In this document: one piece after another, positions 38,071 to 46,606 of the stretch
Layout: every line of letters starts with the position of its first letter
How positions within the stretch are numbered: position 1 is the stretch's first letter
Origin: a virus
Strand: one strand, 5' to 3'
Length of the DNA stretch: 47,010 nucleotides
Virus record (IMG/VR): IMGVR_UViG_3300031885_000031
Location: 1 to 47,010 of that record
Made by a program: the position numbers and the translations under genes
Notes under the pieces: generated by a model
What the model was told of the DNA's origin: nothing
Database searches by the model: none
What the model saw: the letters and a program-made list of their open reading frames with translations, nothing else

Positions 38071-38109
38071 AAAGGGCACGACCTTCCGGAAGGTGGTCGT
38101 GCCCTTTTT
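38071..38109 (+). terminator. Strong Rho-independent terminator within the head genes
   Basis: AAAGGGCACGACC (38071-38083) and its partner GGTCGTGCCC (38095-38104) enclose a second small palindrome; a run of five T (38105-38109) follows. This is the clearest terminator in the window. It lies between portal and scaffold/capsid genes, all on the same strand, so it either ends portal transcription or tunes the portal-to-capsid ratio. No promoter was recognised just downstream. Confidence 0.88.
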
Positions 38110-38129
38110 CGCTGCGCGAGGAGCGACGG

Positions 38130-38354
38130 ATGCCAGGTGCATGTTGTGCGAAGTCGGGGCGGAAACATACGCCCATCACGAGCGAGGCCCAGCGCGGCAA
38201 GTTCGGGGCGACACTCGCCCGGCGCCGGGCAGGCAGCAAGTGGGGCGGGATGAAGGGCATCACCACGGCGGAACTGCGGTCGCACTTGAAAGAGGCTGGC
38301 GGCAAGAAACTGCCCAAGCGCTCCAAGTCGCCGCTGATGAACCGGGACTACTGA
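38130..38354 (+). CDS. Small basic head-region protein (74 aa)
   Basis: GAGGAG precedes ATG. I-T-S-E-A-Q-R-G-K-F-G-A and L-R-S-H-L-K-E-A-G-G-K-K-L-P-K-R match a small basic protein found next to head genes in many phages. Its role is not known to me. Two Cys near the start (A-C-C-A) are unusual. Confidence 0.68.
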   Translation: MPGACCAKSGRKHTPITSEAQRGKFGATLARRRAGSKWGGMKGITTAELRSHLKEAGGKKLPKRSKSPLMNRDY

Positions 38355-38455
38355 TCGTGAGGCGCCGGCGGCCAAAGGCCCACGGGGCAAACGGCCAACC
38401 GGCGCTTGAAACCATGCCCGCGCGGACACGAGCCGCAGGGCCATAGGGTGCGAAC

Positions 38456-39373
38456 ATGCCGGAACCGAAAGTCGAGGACGCGAAGACGGATGCCCCGGCG
38501 AAGCCGGAAGGCGAGCCCCAGGGCGTGACGATGGACACGCTCTACCCCCCGAAGTCCGGGGAGAAGCCGGATGCCGACAAGGGCGGCGAACCGGCGAAGA
38601 AGCCGGAGGAGAAACCGGAGGCCAAGCCGGACAAGAAGCCGGAAACGCCTGCGGAACCCCCGGCATGGGACAAGGAGCGGCAAAAGAGGGACCAGGAACA
38701 CGCCAACGAGCGCCGGGCGTTCATGGGCCAGATGGAGGCCATGCAGCGGACGAACGAAGCCCTTGTGGCGCGCCTTGAGGAAATGGCCACGCCGCCGAAG
38801 CCGGTCGAGAAGGACGAAGGTCTCGAAGACATGCTTGGCCAAGTGGATGGTCTCGGTGAGGACGCGGACCCGGCTCAGTTGCTCTCGGCGACGAAGTTGC
38901 TCTCGAAAGCGCTCCGGCGAGTCCTCAGCCGGCCGCATAGCGCGGCAGAAGTGAAGGAACTCCGGGAACAGTTGGCGGCACAAGACAAACGCATCGAGGC
39001 GATGCAGGCTGAGACCGAGACGCGCGAGGAAGAAAAAACCTCCTACGAGGGCCGGAAGAGCCGCCTGACGGCCAAGCTCCTCGAGCTCGACGGCAAGCAT
39101 GGCGTGGCCGTCCGCAACGAGGCGATCAAGCGGGCGCGCGAAATCCTCGTCGAGCAGGGTTACACGGCCGAGCACGAGGCCGACGAGTTCGCGGAACACC
39201 TGCTCCTGGAGCGGTGCTACGCGGAGGCGGCGGCGGAGCAGGCGGGCAAACCCAAGCCGAAGCCCAAGGTGGGCGACGACGGGGTTGGCGGCGCCGGGCC
39301 GGCGGCGGCTCCGAAGCGCGGGTCGCGCCGGGAAGTGCTGGCGATGATGGAGAAGGAAGGCAAGCTCAAATGA
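38456..39373 (+). CDS. Scaffold-like protein (305 aa)
   Basis: A long, highly charged, Lys/Glu/Pro-rich protein placed directly before the capsid gene, the usual position and composition of a phage scaffold. Residues 1-75 are disordered (K-P-E-E-K-P-E-A-K-P-type repeats), 80-230 are coiled coil, and the Lys/Arg-rich C-terminus (R-G-S-R-R-E-V-L) could be the capsid-binding helix, as in known scaffolds. Scaffolds guide assembly of the empty head and then leave or are cut up. No protease motif was seen. The ribosome site is weak (AGGG). Confidence 0.72.
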   Translation: MPEPKVEDAKTDAPAKPEGEPQGVTMDTLYPPKSGEKPDADKGGEPAKKPEEKPEAKPDKKPETPAEPPAWDKERQKRDQEHANERRAFMGQMEAMQRTNEALVARLEEMATPPKPVEKDEGLEDMLGQVDGLGEDADPAQLLSATKLLSKALRRVLSRPHSAAEVKELREQLAAQDKRIEAMQAETETREEEKTSYEGRKSRLTAKLLELDGKHGVAVRNEAIKRAREILVEQGYTAEHEADEFAEHLLLERCYAEAAAEQAGKPKPKPKVGDDGVGGAGPAAAPKRGSRREVLAMMEKEGKLK

Positions 39374-39418
39374 ACCATGCCCGGTTCTGCATAGGCCGGG
39401 TCCGAGGAGATACGAACC

Positions 39419-40411
39419 ATGTCAGTCAACCTGGCTCATTGTGCACGGGAACTCTGGGACCGCACGGTCGAGAACGAAGTGCTGCTGGCCCTTCCGCTTT
39501 TGGCGATGCTGAAGGAACACCAGAACCTGACGGTCTCGGGCACGGCCCTGAAGCTTACCGTGATCATGGACGACCTCGAAAGCGTCGCCCAGGACTACGA
39601 GGTCAACGATCCCCTGACCGTCGGCGAGAAGACGGTCACGCAGAACGTGCAGTGGAACTGGAAGAAAACCCAGCTCCCCGTCACGTACGACGTGGACGAC
39701 CAGATCGAAGGTGAGGGCGACGCCGCCACCGCGCCGGTCAAGGTGGTGGACACCATCGTCGAGGCGGGCCAGACCGGGATGCGGAAGCACCTGAACACGC
39801 TCCTGTACGGGGCGGCGGCCGACGCCGGCAAGGCGACGTTCCAGGGCCTGCGGTCGGCCCTGACGCACGATACCACGTACGGCGGTTTGGGCCGGCTCAT
39901 CGCCACGCCGCTCAACACCTGGTGGCAGGGCGCGTCGCTTGCGGACACTTACGTCGACCAAGCCGTGGCGACGGTCCCGACGATGGCGATGCTGCGGCAC
40001 GCGGCGACGCATTGCCGCCGGCATGTGAAGCCCAACACGAGGCTCTACTGCATCACGAGCGAGCAGATTTACGCCCAGTTCGTGTCGCAGGCCGAGGCCC
40101 GGAACATCTACACGACCGAGGGCGTGCGGCTCCTGAAGTACGGGTTCGCTTCCTTCATGGTGGACACCAACATCGAGATGGTCTGCGACTCGTACCTCAC
40201 CACGTCAAGTCATCCGACGTGGTTCTTCCTCCTGAACCCCGAGACGTGGGAGTTCAGGATCAAGCCCGAGCGGAACTTCAAGATGACGCCCTTCAAGTGG
40301 CTCGGCGAACAGGCGAACGGCCTGGACAAGATGCTGGCCCGCATCCTCGTCGCGGGGAACCTCATCTGCCGGAAGCCGAACGCGAACATCTACCTGTCGA
40401 ACGTGGCGTAA
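39419..40411 (+). CDS. Major capsid protein (330 aa)
   Basis: The position after the scaffold gene, a strong GAGGAG site and the sequence (W-E-F-R-I-K-P-E-R-N-F-K near residue 275, then P-F-K-W-L ... G-L-D-K-M-L-A-R-I-L-V-A-G-N-L-I-C-R-K-P) match phage capsid proteins of HK97-like fold that form the head shell. The N-terminal segment (L-A-H-C-A-R-E-L-W-D) could be the arm that latches neighbouring subunits. The length fits the class. Two decoration-like genes follow. Confidence 0.83.
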   Translation: MSVNLAHCARELWDRTVENEVLLALPLLAMLKEHQNLTVSGTALKLTVIMDDLESVAQDYEVNDPLTVGEKTVTQNVQWNWKKTQLPVTYDVDDQIEGEGDAATAPVKVVDTIVEAGQTGMRKHLNTLLYGAAADAGKATFQGLRSALTHDTTYGGLGRLIATPLNTWWQGASLADTYVDQAVATVPTMAMLRHAATHCRRHVKPNTRLYCITSEQIYAQFVSQAEARNIYTTEGVRLLKYGFASFMVDTNIEMVCDSYLTTSSHPTWFFLLNPETWEFRIKPERNFKMTPFKWLGEQANGLDKMLARILVAGNLICRKPNANIYLSNVA

Positions 40412-40455
40412 CCGGGTCGCCTGCCGTAAGGGCGGAAACGTAAGGAGAAGGACAC

Positions 40456-41043
40456 ATGGCAGACGAAAATGTTGATCTCGACTACATCGTCCTCAATCAC
40501 GAGATGTGGCCCGGTCGCCCCGACCTGATGATGGGCGTGCCGCCGGATGGCTTTGCCGGCGCCTCGCATCACAACGTCATCGCCCCGGTGTACCGCCTGG
40601 GCCAGAAGATCCAGGTCTACAACACCGGCGTCGTCGCCGGCTTGGCGGGGTACTCGGTCTTCATCTACCTCAAGTTGGAGTACCAAGATCTGGCGAACAT
40701 CCTGGCCGTGAAGGAGGTTGTCGCGCTTCACAGCGACGCCAACGGGACCGACGTGACGAACGATCTTGGCACGGACCTCGGCAACTCGCTCGGGCCTGCC
40801 GCCGTGGCCCTCGGCGCGATGACGACCGACTACTACGGTTGGTTCTGGTGTGGCGGCGTCTGTCCCGAGGAGTTTGTGCCGACGCTCACCGGAAACATCA
40901 GGACCGATGGGACGCTTGCTATCGGGAGCATCGGGCATGGGCCGCTCGCAACGCCGGGAGCGACGGTCGGCGAGATCGGCCTGATGGCCCCGGCCGCAGA
41001 CACGTCAACCGTCATCGGGTACGCGATGCACGCCGACGCCTAA
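40456..41043 (+). CDS. Capsid decoration-like protein, copy 1 (195 aa)
   Basis: It shares with the next gene the segments G-V-P-P-D, A-S-H-H-N-V, Y-L-K-L-E, V-A-L-H-S-D-A and D-Y-Y-G-W-F-W-C-G-G-V. Gly/Ala/Thr-rich strands suggest a compact beta fold. Proteins with a Y-G-W-F-W-x-G-G-V motif occur beside capsid genes in other phages and are taken to be minor head proteins. AAGGAG precedes ATG. The two leaders are also alike (A-A-C-G-T-A-A-G-G-A-G-A-A-G). Confidence 0.75.
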   Translation: MADENVDLDYIVLNHEMWPGRPDLMMGVPPDGFAGASHHNVIAPVYRLGQKIQVYNTGVVAGLAGYSVFIYLKLEYQDLANILAVKEVVALHSDANGTDVTNDLGTDLGNSLGPAAVALGAMTTDYYGWFWCGGVCPEEFVPTLTGNIRTDGTLAIGSIGHGPLATPGATVGEIGLMAPAADTSTVIGYAMHADA

Positions 41044-41067
41044 CCAGCCCGGCAAGTGAAAGAGAGG

Positions 41068-41090
41068 CGACCGCTTCGGCGGTCGTTCTC
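41068..41090 (+). other. UUCG hairpin between the decoration genes
   Basis: CGACCGC (41068-41074) pairs with GCGGTCG (41079-41085) around TTCG, followed by TTCTC. The stem is very stable but the T-tract is short, so it may act as a weak terminator or message stabiliser between paralogous genes. Confidence 0.5.
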
Positions 41091-41117
41091 GGACAACGAA
41101 CGTAAGGAGAAGTAGTC

Positions 41118-41723
41118 ATGGCTGACAGTTCACTGAGCGTCTACAAGGCGTTTCTGTACGACAAGTGGCCGGGTGATGCCGACCCGCGCTTCGGCGTGCC
41201 GCCGGACCTTTTCATCGGCGCGTCGCATCACAACGTCGTGGCGGCGAAGTACCCCATCGGCACGAAGGTCCAGGTCTACCATCCCGGTGCGACCGCAGGT
41301 TCCCTCGCGGGCTATTCGACCCTCATCTACCTCAAGTTGGAGATGCAGGACGCGACGAACCTGTTGGCGGCGGCCCAGATGGTCGCTCTCCACTCGGATG
41401 CCGTGCCCTACGACGCGACCAACGAGGTTGCGACCCTGCTCGGGACCACGATGGGGCCTGCCGCCATCGCCCTCTCGGTGATGACGGTGGACTACTACGG
41501 CTGGTTCTGGTGCGGCGGCGTTGTGCCGGTTGACTTCCTCGAAGCGACCAACGTCCTGATCACCACGCACCTGCTGTACACCGTCAACACCGTGGCCATC
41601 GGCGACATGTGCTGGTGCAACCTGGCTCCGACCGCGCCGCTCGTGAGCGGGGAGATCGGCTTCTGTCTCCCTGCCGCCGACACCACGACCCGCGTCGGGT
41701 TCGCCATGATCGCAGACACCTAA
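41118..41723 (+). CDS. Capsid decoration-like protein, copy 2 (201 aa)
   Basis: It is a paralogue of copy 1 with the same landmarks in the same order, differing in the N-terminus (K-A-F-L-Y-D-K-W) and in the 145-180 segment, which has extra Cys residues (C-W-C). The closing pattern P-A-A-D-T-T-T-R-V-G-F-A-M differs only slightly. The duplication seems old. Two related head proteins could occupy different capsid positions. Confidence 0.75.
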   Translation: MADSSLSVYKAFLYDKWPGDADPRFGVPPDLFIGASHHNVVAAKYPIGTKVQVYHPGATAGSLAGYSTLIYLKLEMQDATNLLAAAQMVALHSDAVPYDATNEVATLLGTTMGPAAIALSVMTVDYYGWFWCGGVVPVDFLEATNVLITTHLLYTVNTVAIGDMCWCNLAPTAPLVSGEIGFCLPAADTTTRVGFAMIADT

Positions 41724-41772
41724 GACACCGGCCTGGCGTTTGGGGCCTCAACCGACGAAAGGACGGTGACAC

Positions 41773-42048
41773 ATGCCTTGGAACGATGCCTTGCAGTTTG
41801 CGGGCGCGGGGATGGGGTTCAACATCGAGTTCGGCCTTGCCACTCTCGTACCCGCCATTGGCGGGGCCAGTGTGGAGGTCGCCACACGGATGACGCGGCT
41901 CGGAGGTTGCGCGGGATTCGTGGCCGACGCAGGCAGACCGAACTCGTTGTGGATCGACGGGACGGTCACGAATGGTCACGTCACGATCTCGGACCCGGAC
42001 CCCGGCGGCAACGACGTGATCTGGTATTTGCTCTTCGGCTTGGCGTAA
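41773..42048 (+). CDS. Small structural protein (91 aa)
   Basis: Gly/Ala-rich beta-type sequence with I-E-F-G-L-A-T and a final I-W-Y-L-L-F-G-L-A. It falls between the decoration genes and the head-tail connector genes. No family recognised. Confidence 0.65.
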   Translation: MPWNDALQFAGAGMGFNIEFGLATLVPAIGGASVEVATRMTRLGGCAGFVADAGRPNSLWIDGTVTNGHVTISDPDPGGNDVIWYLLFGLA

Positions 42049-42073
42049 CGGCGCGCGGGTGCGCAGCACGGTT

Positions 42074-42109
42074 CCCTGTCCGGCGGGCTCCTCCTCCTGC
42101 CGGGCAGGG
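42074..42109 (+). other. Eleven-pair hairpin before the connector gene
   Basis: CCCTGTCCGGC (42074-42084) pairs with GCCGGGCAGGG (42099-42109), including one G-U, around a 14-base C/T-rich loop. The tail after it (GGCCGGGCTTTG) has only three T, so it may be a partial terminator or a leader structure. The AAGGAG site lies 17 bases downstream. Confidence 0.45.
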
Positions 42110-42136
42110 GCCGGGCTTTGAGGTAAGGAGAACACC

Positions 42137-43033
42137 ATGCCCCTGCGCAGCTTCGGCCTGTTGTGCGATGTGGTCGAGGCGTATTCCGGCGTTGGCACGC
42201 CGGGGAACGCCCTTGCTCACGTTGCGGCCGGTTGCCGGCGGGTGCTCGACGGGTTTGACCCGCGCGACGGCCATCTTCACGTCTGGGGCTGCCTTGAACC
42301 GCTGGCGGAACTCACGCTCGCGGCGAACGTGACGGGCACGGCTGTTGGCGTGTACAACGCGGGGTTGGCGCGGACCACGATCACGGCGACGACGCCGATC
42401 TTCGTTCCGTCACAGGTGGGCCAGACGATCACCGTGGCGGTTGTTGGCGCTCTCGTCATCTACTCGTACACGTCGCCGCTTCAGATCGTGGCGACAGGCG
42501 GTGCGGACTTTCTGGCCAGTGCCGTGAGTCTGCCTCACCACGGCGTGTACGACCTGCCGGCGGGGTTCAACGGGCTCCTCGAAGGGCCGGTGTATCCGTA
42601 CTCCTCAACCCTCGACATGGCGGACCTGGAAGAAGTGTCGCCCCAGACGATCTTCGAGGAGTGGCAGAGTTCGCAGACGCAGGACACGCCGGCGAAGTAC
42701 GCGATCATCCCGAAGGCGCAACTGGCGACCCAGGTGGTCCAGGGCTGGGCGATCATCGTCTCGCCGAAACCCGACGTGGACCGGCTCGTCCGATACCGAT
42801 ACCGGGTTGACGGCAGCGCCCTCGCGGCCGTGGACGACTCTTACCACTGGCCCATCGGCGGTATGCACATGGATAGCGTATACGAGTACGCGGCCCTGGC
42901 CGATGCCGAGGCCCGGCTGACGAAACAGCCGGGCATGTGGGAAGCCCGGTTTCAGCAGGCGATGGGGCTCGCCATCGACGCCGACCGGGCCCTCTTTGAG
43001 ACGCAGGGAACCGCCTCCATGCAGGAAGGATAG
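42137..43033 (+). CDS. Head-tail connector/adaptor-like protein (298 aa)
   Basis: The protein combines an N-terminal helical part, a beta-rich middle (T-I-T-A-T-T-P-I-F-V-P) with short strands, and a mixed C-terminus with Y-D-L-P-A-G-F and H-M-D-S-V-Y-E-Y. In gene order it takes the place of the adaptors that extend the portal in short-tailed phages. Identification rests on position more than on sequence. AAGGAG precedes ATG. Confidence 0.62.
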   Translation: MPLRSFGLLCDVVEAYSGVGTPGNALAHVAAGCRRVLDGFDPRDGHLHVWGCLEPLAELTLAANVTGTAVGVYNAGLARTTITATTPIFVPSQVGQTITVAVVGALVIYSYTSPLQIVATGGADFLASAVSLPHHGVYDLPAGFNGLLEGPVYPYSSTLDMADLEEVSPQTIFEEWQSSQTQDTPAKYAIIPKAQLATQVVQGWAIIVSPKPDVDRLVRYRYRVDGSALAAVDDSYHWPIGGMHMDSVYEYAALADAEARLTKQPGMWEARFQQAMGLAIDADRALFETQGTASMQEG

Positions 43034-43036
43034 TCG

Positions 43037-44302
43037 ATGGCCCTTCTGCCCGTACCAGACTCCCGGGCCTTCCTTGAGACGCCGGACGATGAGGTCTGGA
43101 CGCTCGGCTGGCACGTCGGCCAGGTGGAGGCGGAAACTCTCTGCCCGGCCCGCGGGGCCGCCATGCCCCTGTACGGCGAGACGGCGCCGCTGGGCGCGAT
43201 CTGCACCGAGTCCGGCCTGAAGCCGGACGCCAAGGCCGGGGCCGTCGTCTCCGCGACCTACCGGAAACCGAAGCGGCTCGACACCGAGACCGGGGTGACG
43301 GAAGTCAAGCGCTTCGGCCCCTCGCTCGCGTCGCGCGGGTTGCGCCTGTCTGGCACGCGCATCTTCCTGGCCCCTGACGCTACGGCCCAGGCGGAGATCG
43401 CGGCACACCTCCCAGCCTACCGGGCATGGACCCATGAGGCCACGGCAACGGTTACGGGTACGGTTTCCGGTCCCTCGACGGCACTCGTGGCGACGGCGGG
43501 AGTTTACGACGGGTTTATCATCGGCCGGACCCTCACCATCGCGGCGGGGTCATTCCCCATCACGGCGGTCGACGCGACGACCCGGACGATCACGGTCACG
43601 GGCGACGCGACGTGCGTGGCCCAGACGTTCACCATCGGCGGCGACCCGTACCTCTTGAGCGCTCAAACATACCCCGACTGGCGCGGGGGCCTGACGCGGA
43701 TCGTGACGCAGTGGGGTCAACTCTCGTTCTGGCATCGCCGCGAACTGGTGCCCGGCGCCGGGGTGCTCGAAGGCGGCGGCCAGATGATCGGGGAGAAGAC
43801 GGGGTATGACCTCGACGCCGCGGTCATTGACGCGGACTGGTGGGATGTCACACACCACTACCGTTACGAGGCGGTCGCCGGTTCCGCGATCATTCCGGTG
43901 CCGAAGGTGACGTACCGCATCCGGGTTGTCCTGACGAGTGCGGGACTTGCGACCTGCGCCGCCCTGTTCGGCAAGTCGAACGCGGCGGCCTGTGCCAACA
44001 TCGGCGGGGCGGGCATCAAGACGCTGTGGTTCAACGGCTTCGCTTTCCGCCAGTCTGAACATGCCTCGACGTTGTACCAGGCAGTCATCGACTTGGCCTA
44101 CCACGCGGCCAACTGGGACAACTGGCTCAAGGTGAAAAAGAAGGAACAGAAGGCCGTGCGGTTCCAACTGTTCGACACGGCCGGGGCGGACACGGGCATC
44201 AAGCAGACGCAACTGATCTGGCAGCCGACGGCCGATGCTGTCGAGAGCCGGCGGATCATCGCAACGGGCGACTTCGCGGCCCTGAATGGATACGTGACAT
44301 GA
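43037..44302 (+). CDS. Tail-associated structural protein (421 aa)
   Basis: Beta-rich and Thr/Val/Ala-rich, with a central repetitive stretch (T-A-T-V-T-G-T-V-S-G, then I-T-A-V-D-A-T-T-R-T-I-T-V-T-G-D-A-T) that looks like an inserted immunoglobulin-like or beta-sandwich domain. The C-terminal part is mixed with many aromatic residues. It begins three bases after the previous gene and is coupled to the next by ATGA. A tail or connector component is likely; no close family is recognised. Confidence 0.65.
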   Translation: MALLPVPDSRAFLETPDDEVWTLGWHVGQVEAETLCPARGAAMPLYGETAPLGAICTESGLKPDAKAGAVVSATYRKPKRLDTETGVTEVKRFGPSLASRGLRLSGTRIFLAPDATAQAEIAAHLPAYRAWTHEATATVTGTVSGPSTALVATAGVYDGFIIGRTLTIAAGSFPITAVDATTRTITVTGDATCVAQTFTIGGDPYLLSAQTYPDWRGGLTRIVTQWGQLSFWHRRELVPGAGVLEGGGQMIGEKTGYDLDAAVIDADWWDVTHHYRYEAVAGSAIIPVPKVTYRIRVVLTSAGLATCAALFGKSNAAACANIGGAGIKTLWFNGFAFRQSEHASTLYQAVIDLAYHAANWDNWLKVKKKEQKAVRFQLFDTAGADTGIKQTQLIWQPTADAVESRRIIATGDFAALNGYVT

Positions 44303-44574
44303 GCCGGGGCGAAGTGTGGTGGGACCGCGACGACGAAGTTGATCTCGCCAAGGTGGTGGAGGAGCTGGACCGCCGCCTGAAGGCGCTGGAAAACATGGTC
44401 GGCGCGAACGGCGTGGTCGTCACGCGGGGGCCGGACGGCGTGACCATCGCCGGGCCGACGCAGGAGATTCAGGCGCTGCCCGACCAACTGCCGCCCGGCG
44501 ACATCGAGGCCCAGACGTTGAACTGGGACGACACGCACAAGGTGTGGTACGCAGGACCGGCGAGGCTCATGTAA
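44299..44574 (+). CDS. Small virion-associated protein (91 aa)
   Basis: The first half is a charged helix (V-D-L-A-K-V-V-E-E-L-D-R-R-L-K-A-L-E) that could trimerise; the second half is beta-rich with V-V-T-R-G-P-D-G-V-T-I-A-G and ends in W-Y-A-G-P-A. The helix-plus-beta layout resembles small fibre tips or needle proteins. It overlaps both neighbours. Confidence 0.68.
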   Translation: MSRGEVWWDRDDEVDLAKVVEELDRRLKALENMVGANGVVVTRGPDGVTIAGPTQEIQALPDQLPPGDIEAQTLNWDDTHKVWYAGPARLM

Positions 44575-46196
44575 TGCCACCCTGGACCGATCCGACGATC
44601 ATCGCCGGCGAGAACGAAACCCTGGCGGAGTATCCCGCCTCGTTCTTCGCCGCGGCGGCCGAGCGGTGTCCGGTCACAACTTACCTGAACGAGGATGAGG
44701 AGATCGCCGAGTTCGCCGGCATGCTTCACAAGTACGACGTGTGGGACTACACAGGCATCTACCCACTCCTGCTTATGGGAACCGCGACCGTCACGAGCGG
44801 CGCCGTGCTTTCGCACGCCGACGAGGAAGTTGCTGTCGGCGATGGCGGCAAAACGTACACCTTCACTTTCCCCCATGATCCGGCGCACGCTGGAAACGAC
44901 CGTGTTCATCCTGAGACCGTGACGATTCAGGTCACGGTCGGCGAGACGACGTACACCGTGACGGACGATGGGACAGGGGGCCTCTCCGGCGACGGGGCCA
45001 CGGGCGCCATCCAGTACGGCTTCCTGGTGCATGAGTGCGTGCCGTGGTCGGTAACGCCCTGGCTCAGCCATCCGTATTCACAGGCCACGGCTACCCTGAC
45101 GTTCCCGGTTGACGTGCCGGCGGCAACCTCGATCACGGCCTCCTGGGAAGAGGACCGGACGGTGCTGGTTCTCGCCGGGCGTCTCGCCTGGACTGAATGG
45201 GCTGGGCATGAGTTGACGACCTATGACGACGAGGATGAAGTGATCGACACGTACGAAATCGACCGGGCGGAAGGCGGCGGGACGGAGATCGTCCTGGTCG
45301 GGCAGCACGACATCCTCGCCCGCCGTTTCAGCATCGACCCGGCGAACACGGCCTTGGATTGCGGCTTCTTCGCCGCTCTCCAAGGTCTGATTCAAAGCCT
45401 TGTCCCCCACTACGTGAACCACACCGCCGACGACTTCACCGGCGCGACGGATGTGCCGATGTTCGGGCTCTCGACCTTCGCCACCGCCGCCGGGATGAAG
45501 TACAGCGCCGGACCGCCGACGATCTTCCTGCGCGTGCAGTCGAGTGGGTACACCATGACCGGCAGCTATGACGTGGTGAGCGATAAGACGACCATCCACG
45601 ACAGTGGGGCCGGCTTCTTCCGGGCGGGCATGGACGTCAGGCCCGACCAGATTCATATTTACGGGGAGGGACAGTTTCCAATCTATGAGGTGCTCGACGC
45701 GAACCACATCCGCATCGAGGGCGATCATTCCTGGACGGCCAACCGCAAGGTCGCTGTCCTGCCGTTCGACCACACGAACAAGGACGACCCGGCCTTCACG
45801 CCGGGGTTGGCTGCTGTGGGCGACGTGCGCGGCATCTGGCTCTACTACTGGATCAAGAAGGCGCTCCAGAACTTGAAGTGGACGGTGCTCTGGACGCCGG
45901 ACGAAGGAGTGACGGGTTTCGACGACTGGGTTCACTGGGATCTGGATGGCGACTTCGAGGACACGCTGCACTGGAAGTTCGAGGCGTCGTGGTGGACCGA
46001 CCTTGAGCACGACATCGACTTCTACATCTCGGCGGGCGATGAGGGAACAGGGGCGACAATCGAGCGCTGGGACGCGGAGTGCCTTGTCGATCAGACAGCG
46101 ACCGAGGGCCACACGGGTGTCCAGGCGGACGGCGACTACATCGGGGCGAACCGGAAGCGCCGGGCCGTGGTCAAGTGGCACTTTGCGTATGAGTAG
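44574..46196 (+). CDS. Large beta-rich tail protein (540 aa)
   Basis: ATG 44574 forms a TAATG overlap with the previous gene and is preferred to the in-frame start 30 bases earlier. The protein is acidic, rich in Thr, Asp, Gly and Trp, with strand-rich segments and no evident catalytic motif. The C-terminal half holds many Trp and Asp residues (D-D-W-V-H-W-D-L-D-G-D-F-E-D-T-L-H-W) that could bind calcium or sugars. It lies just before the conserved 133-residue gene and the fibre-like gene, so a tail or baseplate role is likely. Confidence 0.68.
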   Translation: MPPWTDPTIIAGENETLAEYPASFFAAAAERCPVTTYLNEDEEIAEFAGMLHKYDVWDYTGIYPLLLMGTATVTSGAVLSHADEEVAVGDGGKTYTFTFPHDPAHAGNDRVHPETVTIQVTVGETTYTVTDDGTGGLSGDGATGAIQYGFLVHECVPWSVTPWLSHPYSQATATLTFPVDVPAATSITASWEEDRTVLVLAGRLAWTEWAGHELTTYDDEDEVIDTYEIDRAEGGGTEIVLVGQHDILARRFSIDPANTALDCGFFAALQGLIQSLVPHYVNHTADDFTGATDVPMFGLSTFATAAGMKYSAGPPTIFLRVQSSGYTMTGSYDVVSDKTTIHDSGAGFFRAGMDVRPDQIHIYGEGQFPIYEVLDANHIRIEGDHSWTANRKVAVLPFDHTNKDDPAFTPGLAAVGDVRGIWLYYWIKKALQNLKWTVLWTPDEGVTGFDDWVHWDLDGDFEDTLHWKFEASWWTDLEHDIDFYISAGDEGTGATIERWDAECLVDQTATEGHTGVQADGDYIGANRKRRAVVKWHFAYE

Positions 46197-46204
46197 GAGG
46201 AATC

Positions 46205-46606
46205 GTGAGCCTCTACACCGAGACCATTCTGAAGGCCGCCCTTGCCGCAGGAACCGATGCGGCCAAGGCCGAGTCCATGACCCTCGATGAACTCGCGGTC
46301 ATGGCGGGGGTTGACGCCAAGAAATTGCCCAAGGAATGGGACGCCGCCAAGGAAAAGGCGGCGCTGGCGGCGTACTACGCCCCGGCGGAGATCAGGGGCG
46401 AGGTCGAGGCAGAAAACGGCGAATGGAATATCGAGGTTCATCACGAGTACCTGGGTTGTTTCACGGTCCGCACCGCTGACCACCCCGACCCGCCTCGCGT
46501 TGTGGATGCCGAGAAGCGGCGCGAGATCGTGGCGGCGGCTACGGCGGCGAGACTGGCTGAGGACTCTCGATTGCGTTTTAAGCCGCCGGAGGGCAAGGCA
46601 CTCTAA
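46205..46606 (+). CDS. Conserved tail-module protein, copy 2 (133 aa)
   Basis: It differs from copy 1 (275-676) at seven of 133 residues, all before residue 76. The start here is GTG after TAGGAGG, eight bases after the 540-residue gene, and the stop overlaps the next ATG (TAATG) exactly as in copy 1. Because the upstream gene differs, the two copies are not a simple overlap of contig ends. The better ribosome site suggests that this is the functional late-operon copy. Confidence 0.85.
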   Translation: MSLYTETILKAALAAGTDAAKAESMTLDELAVMAGVDAKKLPKEWDAAKEKAALAAYYAPAEIRGEVEAENGEWNIEVHHEYLGCFTVRTADHPDPPRVVDAEKRREIVAAATAARLAEDSRLRFKPPEGKAL

